DNA of 64,000 nucleotides from Apostichopus japonicus (Eukaryota > Echinodermata > Holothuroidea > Aspidochirotida > Stichopodidae): assembly GCF_037975245.1 (NCBI RefSeq), contig NC_092579.1:14182678-14246677 (forward strand). Reading direction: 5' to 3'. The notes under the pieces are model-generated. The model was given only the letters and a program-made list of their open reading frames with translations. It ran no database searches and was not told the DNA's origin. A program made the position numbers and the translations under genes. Positions 49,342-63,080 of this stretch are shown here, piece after piece. Numbering within the stretch: position 1 is the stretch's first letter; each line of letters opens with the position of its first letter.

Positions 49342-51990
49342 TAAAAGTATTGCCAGGAGCGTCTTTGAACTGCAGGTATCTTAACAATGACATTAAGGTG
49401 TAATTATCTCTATAAGAAAGGTAAGCCTCGCTGAGAAGGAATACCAGCTTATGGTTGTAGTTTGAAAAAAGAGTAAAATATCGTTGTTTATATTTTGGTC
49501 ACATTTATTGTCTAATAATGAAAATTTGTGTTTAGGAATATATACGGTGTTGCACAAAATGTATGCCATGTGTGTATTGTGAATTGTGTAAGGGGTCAAC
49601 CGGTTATGGCATATCACTGTCGAATTTGATAATATCCCACTTCTGACACCATTGATGCCATTTCTTTAAGGTATCACATACTTCTACAATGGTAACCCTT
49701 CAGAAGGCGATATGTGATAATATACATAAATTCGCTCATGACTTACAGACCTACGTCATGAAACACATACGTTTATTTTTTGTTCCAGTTGAAAATATTG
49801 TCGTCATCTTGTAAGAAAACAGCTTTAAAAAAGGGTTACGCAATATAACAAAGGCAAAGAGGAAGCTTGCACAAATAAACGCTTTGTTACAGCTAGTAAC
49901 TCACGTAACATTGCATCGGGCTATAAAACAAAATACAGGATTTTATTTTGATTGTTTTGTGGTTTGTTTATGATGGGTAAAGGCAATCTGCTTATACTGT
50001 AACACGTTAAAGAACTTCAAGATAACCCATTCCATCTATAAACACTTGTATTATTATTTATATTAACCTAATATGTAGATGCATCTATCACGGTTTATTT
50101 GTCTTAGTTCTCTGACGCCGTGTTTCGTTGTGTACCCAACACAAATTTTACGCCATTTTCATATCTAATTATATGCTCATTATGAACTACACTTTACAAT
50201 CCAAGTTGCCGTTTCGAAATCATTTGGAACCAATACAAATGCATAGAACCATGCTAATCTCGTTTGTCAAAATAAAAAGACCAAACCTATTCTTCTTTCT
50301 CATTGGTTCTTATCCCGGTATATAGTTATGGCTGTGAATAAATTTCCCTTGTCTTTCTGGCTAGTCCAACATCAACAAACATTGAAGAAATTTATTCCGT
50401 AAACCCAAGCAGACGTTTATAAGCTATATACAAATGACGGTGTAGGTTAGGCCGTATACACACACACTCCCATGCACATGTGACGTAAGTAATTGTCATG
50501 TAGTGGAAACGTTCTGCCAGGAGTGCTAGAGGTCAAAGTGGCAGCTCCTCTTAAGTCCTTCAAGTAATTGGCCGTTGTCTTCCACTTAACTATCATAATT
50601 TCATCTGGAGTATCATAATTCGATCATAATAAAAAGTAAAATAAAAAGCCTCGGTCGCAAACGTTCATCTCGAAGAACGCGTGTAAGCGGAAAGAGGGAT
50701 ATGTAATCTATACTGCAGTAAATTACATCATAAATAACCACTGAGAAGGAATTTTATAGACACGGACCAGATACAATGTAGGGATATAGTTTATAATGTT
50801 TATAGGACTAATATACGTTTTAAATTTTCTTGTTGTTGCAATTATCGAGATAATTTCACTTTACATCGAAGTAAATACACATGAAAAATGCGTGATTGCT
50901 ACAACAAGATTTTAATATTGCTATAAGTAATGTAAGTCAATGGCGAAGATATTTAGTTGTAGTAAAGTAGAATATGCTACTCTGGCTGTTCCCGGAGTCG
51001 GTTCAAATTATAGAGTTGGATAGTTTGACAAAAATCATTAAAAATGAGAACAATAAGGGATCAATTTTGATATGGTATACAAACCGTTGAAGACCTTTCC
51101 CTATATTCCAGATTGCCTTTTCAATACGTCTTGTTTTAATTAAGAAATAACCCTTTAATTAAACAACAAAAGCTGCTCCATTAAAATGGTCTGGAATGCT
51201 AAGTGTAGTTGCACACAGACAAGAATTACGTCATCTACAATCGGAAGCAACACCAAACTCAATAGAAAAGCATACAGATATTTTTGTTATGGTTTTCAAA
51301 TAGCATAACGTAAGATATCATCCATGGTAACCTATACTGTTTGCATGAAGTTAACATAGCTTTATTCCATTCATACAACAATGCTATAACACTTACAGTA
51401 CCCTTGGATTGATGCGATGACTTCATCATCGTGCTTTTGGCCTTAAAGGAGTATTCCAGACAATTAGTATTTTGTAACACTGCAGGCGAGCAATCGGAAA
51501 TGCTTTAGAAATTGTAGTAGAATTCAAAATATTCTTTTATTACGCTGTTGCTGCACTAAAAAATCAAATCTAAAGATTCCATATTTTTTCTGTTGCCGTA
51601 TGAAAAAAAAAAATCGATATTAGGCAATGACTTCGGTCAGAATATATCGACCTATATATATATATCATCGACATGTGATATGCTGTACCTGATATTATAT
51701 GTAATAATTACTCATTTCTGTTTTTATGTGGAACATAATTTAAGACAACAAGTGGCAATGAAGGTTAAGGATAACAGGCACAAATTAAGTTTGAGAGAGC
51801 GATCTTTCACTGTTTCATTACTTGGGGAGAATGAGGGAAGGGGGGGGGGTGTGTGATTGGGGTGGAAGTAATTGTTCGATGGTCCGTTAAATTTAAAGAA
51901 GAATTTTCAATTACCATACGATTAAACGGGAGAAGGGGGAATGCAGAGACGATGACAGGGTATAGGTGGAGTCGGGGTGGAGGCAGGGAA
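48001..51990. other. Unassigned, no gene recognised
   Basis: A 131-codon frame at 48113-48508 contains a serine run produced by TCC/TCT/TCA repeats and has no recognisable domain; I do not call it a gene. Donor-like GTGAGT at about 48610 and other splice-like sites could not be linked into a coding chain. Confidence 0.4.
49268..49336. repeat. (TA)n microsatellite
   Basis: An uninterrupted TA tract of about 34 units. Confidence 0.95.
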
Positions 51991-52336
51991 CAAAGAGGAG
52001 GGGAGGAAGGGCACCGATGGAAGGGATTTCTTTGTGACCCTACCTCTTGCAACTCTCTGTGTTGAAGTTTCTTTTGTGAGATTGGTAACGATCGTAACAT
52101 GAAGGATTATCTCGTTTAAACTTGATAAAAACAAATTTTTTAAAATAATAATATGAGAAATGAATGTACAGACGGCCCTCAATTTGTTATTCGACAATTT
52201 TATGGAGATAGCGATCCGAACTTTGAGCCTAATTGAACTTAGATTACACTATAATAGTGCATGTAACGATAACAAATTGACTAAAAGAGAATAATATTGT
52301 TTTTTATGAAAACGAAGAGTTTGTTTACCCAGTTAA

Positions 52337-53599
52337 AGGAATTGTCTGGTGGAAGATTTTGATACATTGTCCTTGTAGTTATTATTTTTCTCTTTCTAAC
52401 CATGTAAAAATTGTCCCCATTCGACATTTTCTTCTTGTAGAAATCTGGTTTTCAAATTCACCAGTTTCTCACCAAAAGTACCGTTTGTTCGAACGCTTCA
52501 ATATGGTGTTTGACGTAGTGCTTGCAGATAGGCAAAACAGGCGACTTGAAGTTAGCACTCCCAATTCCGCAGCAAATTAACTCACGTGTAAGCACATTGA
52601 ATTGCCTCATATATATAACGTACATACTCGCGAACGTATATACTACGATGCTCAGTTGGTGTACTTGTATAGCGTTACACATAGTACACTCACACTCAAA
52701 CCACAGTTCATTAACTGTTCTTCGAACTCGCTGAAATAAAATTCACGGATCAAATTAACAGTAAAAGGAAACTTATAAAGTATTCGTTAAACCGAAAGTT
52801 GAAACTTGGCGGGATCGATGTCATCGCAGAACTGTCCGATTGTAAACGTTATAGTAGCCTATACACGCGAACATTCTTCGCGCTGGAGCTGGATACCGCG
52901 ATGTATAAACAACGAAGAGCCTGCTGTTAAAACTTATCTTGTGTTACACAAAGACCACGAAACCACCGATCTATACTAAATATATTGCGGCTTAAGGAGT
53001 TTTTTAAATTATATCTAATTTATAAGAAATTTCACCGGAAATTATTGAAGAAATTGATCGAATCGTTGTCAGAGGCTCAGAGCAGAATATAGCGCTGAAA
53101 AGCTTAGGCTTCGCAGAACTGTCCGATTGTCAACGTTTGAGTACAGCCTACATGCGAACATTTTTCGCGTTGGAGCTGGATAGCGCGATGTATAGCCTGA
53201 ACAACTCAGAGTCTGCTGTTAAAAATTACCTTGTGTTACACAAAGACCACGGAACCACCGCTCAACTACATGGTGGCTTAAGGAGGTTTTGAAAACATAT
53301 CTAATTTTTAAGAAATTTCACCGGAAATTAAGGAAGAAATTTATCTGTATACACACGCTGTTTTTGTTGTGATTACCGTATAGGTACTGTGCGGAGGGTG
53401 GGTTATGACGCAATCTGCTATGGCAGAGCTGACGTCACGTATTGTACTGTTCAAATCATATTTGAAATGTCTATCCATAACGATTAAAAAATCGTTTCTC
53501 TGTCAAACGCAACATTAGCGTTCTCATACTTTGACAACATGTTTGGAAAATTATTTACTATTTTTTAAGGTAACTTCTTTGGGCCACCAGACAATCCTT
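52337..53599. mobile_element. TTAA-type inverted-repeat element
   Basis: The left end AGGAATTGTCTGGTGG and the reversed right end AAGGATTGTCTGGTGG form about 16-bp inverted repeats. TTAA lies on both flanks (52333-52336 and 53600-53603). TTAA duplications occur in the piggyBac and Kolobok superfamilies. The 1263-bp interior has no transposase but holds a tandem duplication of about 225 bp spaced by 287 bp (GCAGAACTGTCCGATTGT at 52826 and 53113). Confidence 0.7.
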
Positions 53600-53603
53600 T
53601 TAA

Positions 53604-54895
53604 GAAAAAAGAAGAAGAATAAGTTGAATTCGTCCCTCCTTCCCCAAGTATGGTACATATTTACTAAAATAACATTAGCCTCTAGGGTTGTAGTTGATAC
53701 GTAATTATGCTACGATATAACTAAATTAAAAATAACAAGAGTCCTTCCTGCAGACTCTTTTCGTGAAAGCGCGCTTTAAACTGTTCATAAAACACAAAAC
53801 CGGAGCAAGATTGAAAATGTGCCTCTTCATAGTGAATACCTTCGACAGAATAACAGATCGATTGAGGAACTATTTCGAATGCCATTTTGGTACATGGCAT
53901 TTCTGCTAGACTTTCATCATCTTCAGAGTTGCTTGAGTATGTTATATTTTCATCGTACAATATGAATAAAGATGATTATAAAAAACAGTAAAATGTGTGT
54001 TATAAAACGTTCGCTTTTTAAATTTACATTTGTAACCGTTTCATGCATGGGTTCGAAATAAAGAAGCTTACATGCGTAAATTCAACATAGCCAGAGATCG
54101 AGAGACAGAGAGAGCAGTTGAATGTAAGCTTCCGGAGCCTGTCCGTGCAACTATATATTACAAGTGGCTCTTTATACTGCTCATTCTGGCATTTTCGTTT
54201 GAGAGCTGTATGAAACAAGGTATCACTCGTCCATTTGCGAATTTTCACCGCTTACGGACAGTTTCTTTTTTGACGTAAGGCCAATGTGAAAAAAAGGAAG
54301 TTAAGTGCCTCTTGCTTAATGCGAACCTTTTATATCGAATCTCATCTTCAAAAAAACACTGAGACTTATTGAGAGGGGCTCCACTATAGGACATGCAACT
54401 ATATTAACGAAAGATTCCGCTGAGATCTTAATGACATATCTTATCTTTGGTTGCTATGGAAGGTAGCATCAAAGTAAGACACATCCTAGTGAAAGGCCTG
54501 GGGTGCAATCGGGTAAGTGTGAAGTGACAATTGAAATTTTTATTAAAAGTTTGATAATGAGGGAAGATCATCATCATTAAAGTTCTCGTACTGACTCTTG
54601 ACCCGGCGATGGGGGTCAAAGAGTATAACTACATTATAACCGTACTGTGTTTTACTGCCACATAATCAAATCAAATGAGAAGATTAATTACAATCTGGAA
54701 ATCGCTAAACTAGTGACAATAATATATATTGACTGCTGTTTCCTCAAAATGATATAGATCTGACAAATACACAAAACACCATACTATCCGATATCTGTGT
54801 TTATTTGACTCGCTATCACCATCTTCACCACCCTCGTTGTCGCCAACGCCATCACCATCGTCATATCCATCATCATCATCATTATTATTATACCA
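53604..54895. other. Unassigned
   Basis: A minus-strand frame at 53721-53960 has a short acidic segment (SNSEDDESLAEMP) but no recognised domain and no clear splice context. Nothing else stands out before the hexamer array. Confidence 0.35.
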
Positions 54896-54896
54896 T

Positions 54897-55546
54897 AATC
54901 ACCCTGATCCTGATCCTCACCCTGATCCTCACCCTGATCCTCATCCTCATTCTCATCCTCACCATCGTCCTCCCCCTCACCCTCACCCTCATCCTCACCC
55001 TCACCCTCATACTCATCCTCATACTCATCCTCATTCTCATTCTCATCCTCACCCTCACCCTCATCCTCATCCTCATTCTCATCCTCACCCTCGTCCTCAG
55101 CCTCAGCCTCAGCCTCAGCCTCATCCTCATTCTCATCCTCACCCTCAGCCTCACTCTCATCCTCATTCTCATCCTCACCCTCGTTCTCCCCCTCACCCTC
55201 ACCCTCATCCTCGCCCTCAGCCTCACCCTCACCCTCATCCTCATACTCATCCTCATTCTCATCCTCACCCTCATCCTCATTCTCATCCTCACCCTCGTCC
55301 TCCCCCTCACCCTCGCCCTCACCCTCACCCTCACCCTCATCCTCATCCTCATTCTCATTCTCACCCTAGTCCTCACCCTCACCCTCACCCTCATCCTCAT
55401 ACTCATACTCATACTCATTCTCATCCTCACCCTCGTCTTCACCCTCACCCTCTTCCTCATCCTCACCCTCGTCCTCACCCTAACCCTCACCCTCACCCTC
55501 ACCCTCATCCTCATCCTCATACTCATCCTCATTCTCATCCTCACCG
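54897..55546. repeat. CTCAYC hexanucleotide array, ~650 bp
   Basis: A degenerate array of CTCACC, CTCATC, CTCATT and CTCGTC hexamers. Because the unit is six bases, frames on both strands stay open and translate as dipeptide-like repeats (His-Pro, Leu-Thr/Ile-Leu, Arg-Met/Arg-Val). These are not considered genes. Confidence 0.95.
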
Positions 55547-55559
55547 TGACCATCTCTCT

Positions 55560-58500
55560 TTGTAACGCTACTCACACAGGATATACTGAAAAGAAGAGCT
55601 ATTATCTATTCTTACCCGGAGGCTATATCTAACTCAATATTAATAGTAATATTTTCGTACATCGTCGGGCTCCAACAGCACGTATCACAGTGCCAGTTTG
55701 CAATCTTCTGGTATATGAAACTCGCCGACCGTGAAAGGCAACAAAACGTATACCAAGAATTATGAAGTTGCTACTTCAGTCCGGTGAGACAAATTTTTTG
55801 AATTAGATTAAAAAGTCTACATAACTCGCTATTTAGAGGCTGACGAATGTTTGTAACCAAAAAGATCAATTAATTAGTCTGGAAGAGGAGTGAGGGGGTG
55901 GGGAGGGGGAGTTTGTCCACGATAAAATAAATATTACATGACTTGATCAATATAACCACATTTTTGCAACTTAGACCAAAATACACTGTAACTTTAGACA
56001 CCCTTACACTGAATATTAAACAGGTTACTCTATAGTAAGCCATGCAATCGATCCACATGCCATACATTTATTGTTACGTGTTTTCAAAGCCGTGGGTATA
56101 TATGTATACATTCTCTTAATCTACACATGCGGGGGCGAATTTAGCGCTGGAAATATTTCCCTGGAACTTTGATAAATGCAAACCAAGGTTTCTAATTTAG
56201 CTCTCTGTTGACATCAACCCATCAGTTACCGTGAGCTATACGCTTCGTATATATCGGTACACGTTGGTAACTCGATTAGGTAGAATAAATTATCTGGCTA
56301 CAAAAAGAAAAGAAATAAAAAAGAGATAAAGCAAAAAGGGAAGAAGACGATCCGATTCAATTTTGGTCGATTTTGTTGTGTTTGTATAATTACGTCATAC
56401 TAAGTGATTACATTTATTGCATTGAAACGCGTTCCATGCAAACTAAAATCGCTTACATCTTATTTAGTTCCGAAATGAAATCGTTGACTTTACTGAAAAA
56501 TAAAAATGCTGAGGAGAAAAAAAATATTATAATAATAATCATCACCATTCGTATAATTCCTGGTGGTTAATCTGTCACAAAACCATACAACTTATTTTCT
56601 CTTTTATTCTTTACTTTTATGTTGAGAATTTAGCACATGTCGAAAAAAATGTTACTCCAGTGGGAACCAAATGTTTGCTCATAAAATGTTATGAAAGTTG
56701 TCTAATATTTAACTTGCTTCTTTAAAGTGACCCGGAACAATTTTCAAGAATACCAAGGCAGCTTCAATCTAATTACTGTATGAAATTTAGGGTAACTATT
56801 TATCACCCCACGAATATATGACAAAAGTAACAGGCCCGCTATACGGGGATACATTATAGCGAGGGTACACTGACAATTGTCCGTTTGAAATTTTACTGAA
56901 GCTATAGGTTGGAGTTGAAACCTGATATTTGAAATGAACTACAGATTTGTTGGTTTCTAGTCTATACACCTTGTGTGTGATCACTTCCTTGACGAGAAAC
57001 CGATCAACATAATTTACTTTGTCGAACCATTCCACCCTAACATACAAAGCCGTATAGCCTACATCTATATATACGGTTCTGCTCCCTTACGTCGTATATG
57101 ACGCCATCTTGTTTCGTCTTCTTTTGTGTTTTTTTTCACTGACCTTTCATTTTTGTACTTTTATCATGATTTTTTTTGTGGCAACGTTCGTGGGAGGTTA
57201 TTACCAATCTTTATTCTTAAGTTGCAGGCCCCTCGGCGGAGATTTTGTTTGTCGTAGTTCATAATGAAACAAAAACAGGTTCTTAATTGAAAATCATTCT
57301 GCAGCGGAGCATCGCAAATAATTCATTTGAGCTATTGCATCTTTCATCCGCTGATCCAAGAGTTTATTACCCTGCCAGGGTGTAAAGAGCTGCAGGAACA
57401 AATAAAAACTGTTACCTTCCCACTCTCTATATCTTCTCTCTCTTCTCTCTCTCTTAGCATCAACCATAGAAACTTAAAGAGTGCACGTGTTCGTACTCTT
57501 TAGAATTCTACCCGTATGTAGAGTTCATAAAACAAATCCAACATAAATTACATAAGTTGCAGGCCATGAAATATACAGTAAGATAACAATAGCCAGGATA
57601 ACACTCGTATTTAAGACCTTCCGCTTCGTTTTCTCACTCAGTGAGATATTCAAAATGAACTCTTGGATCAACTTGGGAGATTCAACTTCCATATAATTTC
57701 GTAGTAAACTTGATAAACCGTAACAATGACTTCTAGATACAATCAAATATAATTGTTTGTTCAACAGTGGCATGTACAAAGACGGGGGACGGTGGGGGTG
57801 GGGGGTGCATGGCCCCCATCTCCATCTAAGAAGATGATCAGTCAGCCGGTATAACGTTCAGTCGGAGGATTGTTGACATTCATTCGGGAAGATTTAGACC
57901 ACTCCTCCGGGCCAGGGACGCCCTTACCATGCTCCTTCCCTTCCCTTCCCCTCCCCTCCCCTCCCCTCCCAGCCTCCTTGTTTGTTTTTGTTTGTTTGTT
58001 GTCCTGTGTATGGCATTGTTGTGCAATCTTGTGAGTTACTTATACAGCAGGGAGTTAATTCCGATACATTTTCTGCCTATACGTACACACACTGAAGATG
58101 ACGTTCCATCAAAGGTCACATAATTATGTAATGGTGGTTCTGAGGTCGAGGTATTACAAACTTCACGTATATACATGCGCATGATACGTAGGTCCCAGAT
58201 TAACAATCGTTCTGAACAGTAGCAAAGAAATGAAAAAAAAAAATCACACGGTCACTATAATACTAATACAGACATCTGCACATATACAGGAACAAATTCC
58301 AACGTTTCTCAGTCATACATAATTTGTGATACAATTTAAACTACGTTTTTCGAAGCTTTTGATGCCATATTTATTAACCGTACCTTTTCTACCATAGCCA
58401 ACCCCGAGCAATAGCCTATAGGCTTTGTTTTTAACAACACACTACAAAAATCATGTAGCCAGGGTTCATGAACGAATTGTCAGTGGCATCTAATGTGGCG

Positions 58501-59900
58501 AGAACTCATGTCCTTTTTACTGACACTCCTGTCAATTTAAACCATTTAAGAAATCGGTAATTTATACCTTCCCATACATACAAATTGTTTCCTTGTAGTT
58601 CAGTCAAGTTGCCGAATTCTGTTTCCACATATTATAACTGTGTATATGAATCTTGCAGCAAAGCGAAGTTGGGAGGTTTGCTTTTGATCATTTGAAGGGG
58701 AAAGTTGACTTCAGTGTTGATCTGTAGCAGACCTAACTATCTTTGCTTGGTTGGTTTTTATGTTAAACACAACCCGAATCAGAGCTGCATTGTTCGGTGC
58801 GTTCAAATATGAGCATAAGTTCCAAGACTCCTTTATGAGCAATGACCCAATCGAGCACACAAAATTATTTAATTTCCGAAATGTTTTGACAAGTACCAGG
58901 CGTGGGCTTATATATGACTTACATATATACATGGCATAAAACGTGATATTATAGCTACTTTATATCGATGATATATTAAAAAGACAGAAAGATGTCTGTC
59001 GCTTTTTACTCCAAGGTTTATTACTTTACTTATTAAACTATTATTCTTTTTATGAAGTTTGTTTTGAGAAATTTTCGTTTAGAATAATTTTAATGATTTG
59101 TTATATTGATAGTATTATCGTGCAGTGAGTGTATACGGTTTCCATTGGATCAAAAAGGAATAAGTAATTCGTGGGTATGAGTGAACGGAAGTCAACGGAA
59201 ATGGACGAAGGGGGGTGAGTGTGTGTATTGGAGGAGGGGAGGGGGGTCAACGTGAGGAAAGGAGTAAAAGACAGTGCATAGTGAGGCCTAAATCCCCACC
59301 CCTGTCAAGTTCTTTCTCAATATTTGACATCGAAAATAAGGAGAAGCCGGGCAGGATGGGAGAGAGGAAAGAGTTCAAATAGTGATTTCGTTGTTCGCCT
59401 CCTTAAATCCGGTTACTGGTTGCTTAGTTATGAAGTCCAAAGCACTCTCCCTCTTTAACGGTTCGACAACAATTGCAGCATCCAATTGATACGCGTTTGG
59501 ATTGGGTTGGAAGATGATATTCCAAAAAAGTGATTTTGTCATGATTCTTGTGGCTTCTTCTTCCTCCTCTTGCTAGATTGTTGTTATTTTATCAAAAAAG
59601 CATTCTTCTCCCCCTCCTCAGCGCCCCCTAAGATGAGTCGCAGAAAAGGGGAGCAGCGAGACGAGATAAAGCAAATTTACTAAACGAGACATTTTCATTC
59701 ATTTTCCTTGATCTTTCTGCACTTGTCGTTTCGTTAACACACCGTTCAGTATATATAAAGCCTATATATCAAAAGCCCGCTTTCCCGAGGAGAAGGATTT
59801 TCCTATCTACTTTGATTTTTTTCCCATCTTTTATCAAATTGTTCTCCTTCTAAGACAATTTCGGTCGTCGCCTTGAAAATTATCATGGCTTATTGTTTCA
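55560..59900. other. Unassigned, no gene recognised
   Basis: Short low-complexity pieces only, including a C-rich tract at 57936-57971 whose complementary strand has repeated GGGG runs and could form a G-quadruplex. No coding chain was found on either strand. Confidence 0.4.
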
Positions 59901-59904
59901 TTTT

Positions 59905-59928
59905 TGACGTAATGGTTTCCATGGAAAC
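59905..59928. promoter_or_regulatory. CRE-like site next to palindromic X-box
   Basis: TGACGTAA (59905-59912) is followed by the 14-bp perfect palindrome GTTTCCATGGAAAC (59915-59928). The palindrome fits the RFX-type X-box consensus GTHNCC-AT-RGNAAC. A TATATATAAAG box lies about 155 bp upstream and an ATG at 59953. A short open segment from that ATG to a GT at 60050 could be a first exon but is unsupported. Confidence 0.3.
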
Positions 59929-60882
59929 GCGTTTAAAGTACGCGGGTTTAAAATGATGGACTACATAGCAGACAAAACACGTTCCAATTGCAACGCTTCA
60001 ACTTGTACAGGCTTGTTATATATCGTGGATATGTGTGACGTCTTCCGAGGTATATAGTATATTATATATGTATATAGCCTCACTGCAGAGTGAAATGTTA
60101 TACGTATAGGCTATAGTGGTTAGGTCAAGGAGCTTGAAAGTGAGTTAAAATAAATACAAAAGCAAGGCAAGTAAGATGAAATAAAGGAAAACAAAACAAA
60201 GATAAATGAAACAGGAAACATCATAATGACTTAGTAGGTGAATCTAAGTTGCTGAAGTGGGGGGGGATACGCAAATAGAAAAAAAGAAGAAGAAGAAAGC
60301 TAATGAAACAAGATATAAACTAGATAAGAAAAATGAATACCTTTTTACCTTTGAGGTCATTCGCGTGGATGAAAACAGTTGAAACAGAAATTTTAAATGA
60401 TTCTTGCATATGATTATGAATGTTATCGGGGTTTTAGTAGTGTAATTAGGGATAAATTGGATGGGACTAGGAAGGGGAAGGGGTGGGGGGGGGGATTGGA
60501 GGTTAGTAAGCAGGCAAAATGGGATTCTTGTTCAATTGTTATCTTGGTGTACGATATACAAAGCCTGTGATTGTTGTGTTGGGTATTCTACATTTAAAGG
60601 GGACAACATGCCTATCTTGAATGATGAAGGCTCGACTCTAAGCATTGCCCGTCCTTTTATACCGTAACTATTGATTCCTCATTCCGTGAGTTAGAACATA
60701 AAAGAAGTAGAAAAATTCAACTTAAGAAAAAAAACCTTCGAAGGTCATCAATTAATTTCAATTAATTAAAATTTCCTTCCTAGACTGAATTTCTGATCCC
60801 CGAAATTATCCTTGCCCATTGGGGATTATCCCCACCCATTGAGGATTTTTAAAATAGACACGTTTGTGTCTCAGGTTTGGTA

Positions 60883-61475
60883 CAATGGCGTGCGCAAGGG
60901 CGGGGAAGGGTGGGGGGTGGCTACTGTCCTCCGATCCTCAGTTTTTGGGAAATGGTTTAGTCGGTAGATTTTTGCATTCTGCCGGGGATGAATAGGTTAT
61001 ATCCTCCCCGCTCCCCTCCTTTCAACTTTACACAAAGTAATTGTTATTAAAACCTTGCATTTAGGGCTGATTCAACAGACCTAACCTATGTACTAAATAT
61101 GCCTCAGAATGCACCTACCCCCTACATAGGAGAAGGCTACAATGAGCCCATGGTAACACCTTCTAGCTTATTAAATCCTTCATTCGCCTCTGGCCCTCCC
61201 CTTTTGGAGTTTACTATTATCATTACTTTTGATCACAATTTTGCGGTTAGAGCTGCTTGTATAGACTTAAATTTATGACCTCAAAATGTAACATTTTTGG
61301 TTCGTGGGGCGGGCTCTACAATGACCCAAGTGCACCCCTCCCTTCTTTTATAAATCATTCATTCGCCTCTGGCCGCTTCCGCGAAAGTTCAGCCCAATAT
61401 CTTATTTATTCAATCGTATGATATTTTGAACCCCCCCCACCCCAAACCATCTTTAAAATCATGTACACGCCACTG
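60883..61475. mobile_element. Probable hAT-type MITE, decayed TSD
   Basis: The left end CAATGGCGTGCGCAAG and the reversed right end CAGTGGCGTGTACATG match over most of 16 bases, with G- and C-rich subterminal sequence as in the other hAT-type elements here. The flanks (GTTTGGTA and TGTGTGGGTA) are not identical, so the duplication has decayed or the boundary is off. CATTCGCCTCTGGCC is repeated inside (about 61182 and 61360). Confidence 0.5.
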
Positions 61476-61479
61476 TGTG

Positions 61480-63075
61480 TGGGTATTACTACGTTTAGAG
61501 TGGAAGTAACAACCTTGTTAAAATTTAGAACATTCGATTTTGAAACTGAAATCTAATCACTGGTCAACTTCAATCCGAAGATTCCCAGTAGGGTATGACG
61601 TGTGAAGGCTGTCCAAAATTAAGAACAGAGTGTCGAACAACTGTTGGGGCCTATTATAGATTCGATATCATTTTCTTAACTAGAGCCCTTTTGCCAAAAG
61701 ACAAAAAAATGTATCGCTTTGTCGTGCGTTTCCCTTGCCCTGTGTCTGCTTTTCTTCATTTGTGACGCGCGCGTTGGTAAGTTGTCACTTGTTTTGATCC
61801 CCATGGTAACAACGAAACGAAACGAAAATTCTTCTGTATATGTGTGTCATGTCATTAGGCGTACGGTCTTCATCACACTTTCCCCCGATCATGTTTCAAG
61901 TTGTGATAGGATCAAGTGTATACACACACATTGCCATTTACAAACAGATAGGCAAAGTATTAAAAAATTATAAAAAATGAAAATTAAGTAGGCCTATATT
62001 AGTAACAGAACATGAGGAAAAATAAATAAGGTATATTCATGATATTGGAATTAACAGTTATTTAATTTTAATTAAATATTGAGAATATCACAACATGAGA
62101 TTGTGCACGGTGACATTAAGACAATCAAAATTTTAGAATGAATAATAGTTAATGTAATATCATAATATTGGGCTTTATAACTGTACAAAAAAAAATATTC
62201 AGCACCATGGAAATATTCTGATAAGTTAGATATATATGTAAGAATAAGAATGAGATATGCTTCGTAAACCGATCATATAAATCACATACTTCTGTCGATG
62301 GACACGTTGCGGTACAATACAACATTTAACATGAATAATGTCGCTGAAATGTAACACCGTCAATCTTTTAGAAAGGGAAATTTAACCAGAGCGAAACTAC
62401 GAGAAATATCTGGGTGTCTCCTTACATCAGAACTAAAAATATATTGAAACTTAATCAGAAGCCAGCTATATCCTTACATAATTTATCGCATAATTTTTTT
62501 ATGGATTCCTCCAGAATAAATTTACAATCAAATTCCATCGTTCGAAGGTTTAGAGCGTTCCATCAAAAGGCAATTGACATGATACACGGTGCACGTATCT
62601 ACGAGTATATGAATACCAAAATGTTCCGTTGACTAAATGAGTGTAGATTGGTAGAAATTTAATAATGTTACGGGAATCCAGTTCATGTTTCTCGTTTCAT
62701 CTTTGTACACTGAAAATCACCAAGTTGATACGGTCTCCTAAACACTTGTAAATGTTTGTCTGGTATACCACCCCTCACTGCAGTGGATAGGCGACACTCC
62801 GTATGACATCTTCAGTTTTTATGTCAATATCAAGTAAATTTATGCATGGATGATTGAAGTTGGTAAAAAGTGTCGAATGAAGGCTGACGTCAATATATAA
62901 GTAAACATCAATTGCTATAATCGTATATCTTCCTATGCTTATGGCGAGTGTATTGCTCGTCATGCTTTATACTTCAGACTCGTACGTATTATATAGGCCT
63001 ACATGTATAGCCTAACGTATTATGAGAATAAGTTGCCTACACCCAATGTACATGGCTTGATCAGTTTGTACTTTG
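61480..63075. other. Unassigned, no gene recognised
   Basis: AT-rich. A hydrophobic frame near 61719 runs into a GTAAGT, but it has no in-frame ATG and no partner exon. I see nothing else. Confidence 0.35.
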
Positions 63076-63080
63076 AATGA

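Noticed and set aside
53721-53960. 79-codon minus-strand frame with acidic SNSEDDESLAEMP
   Set aside because: No recognised domain, no splice-site support and no neighbouring exon; could be a transposon scrap but cannot be shown.
54805-55632. 275-codon Leu/Thr/Ile-rich frame and overlapping His-Pro and Arg-rich frames
   Set aside because: Translation of a CTCAYC hexamer array; open on both strands for purely compositional reasons.
61690-61780. Hydrophobic signal-peptide-like frame ending at GTAAGT
   Set aside because: The hydrophobic frame has no ATG; the nearby ATG at 61709 is in another frame that stops after 18 codons.
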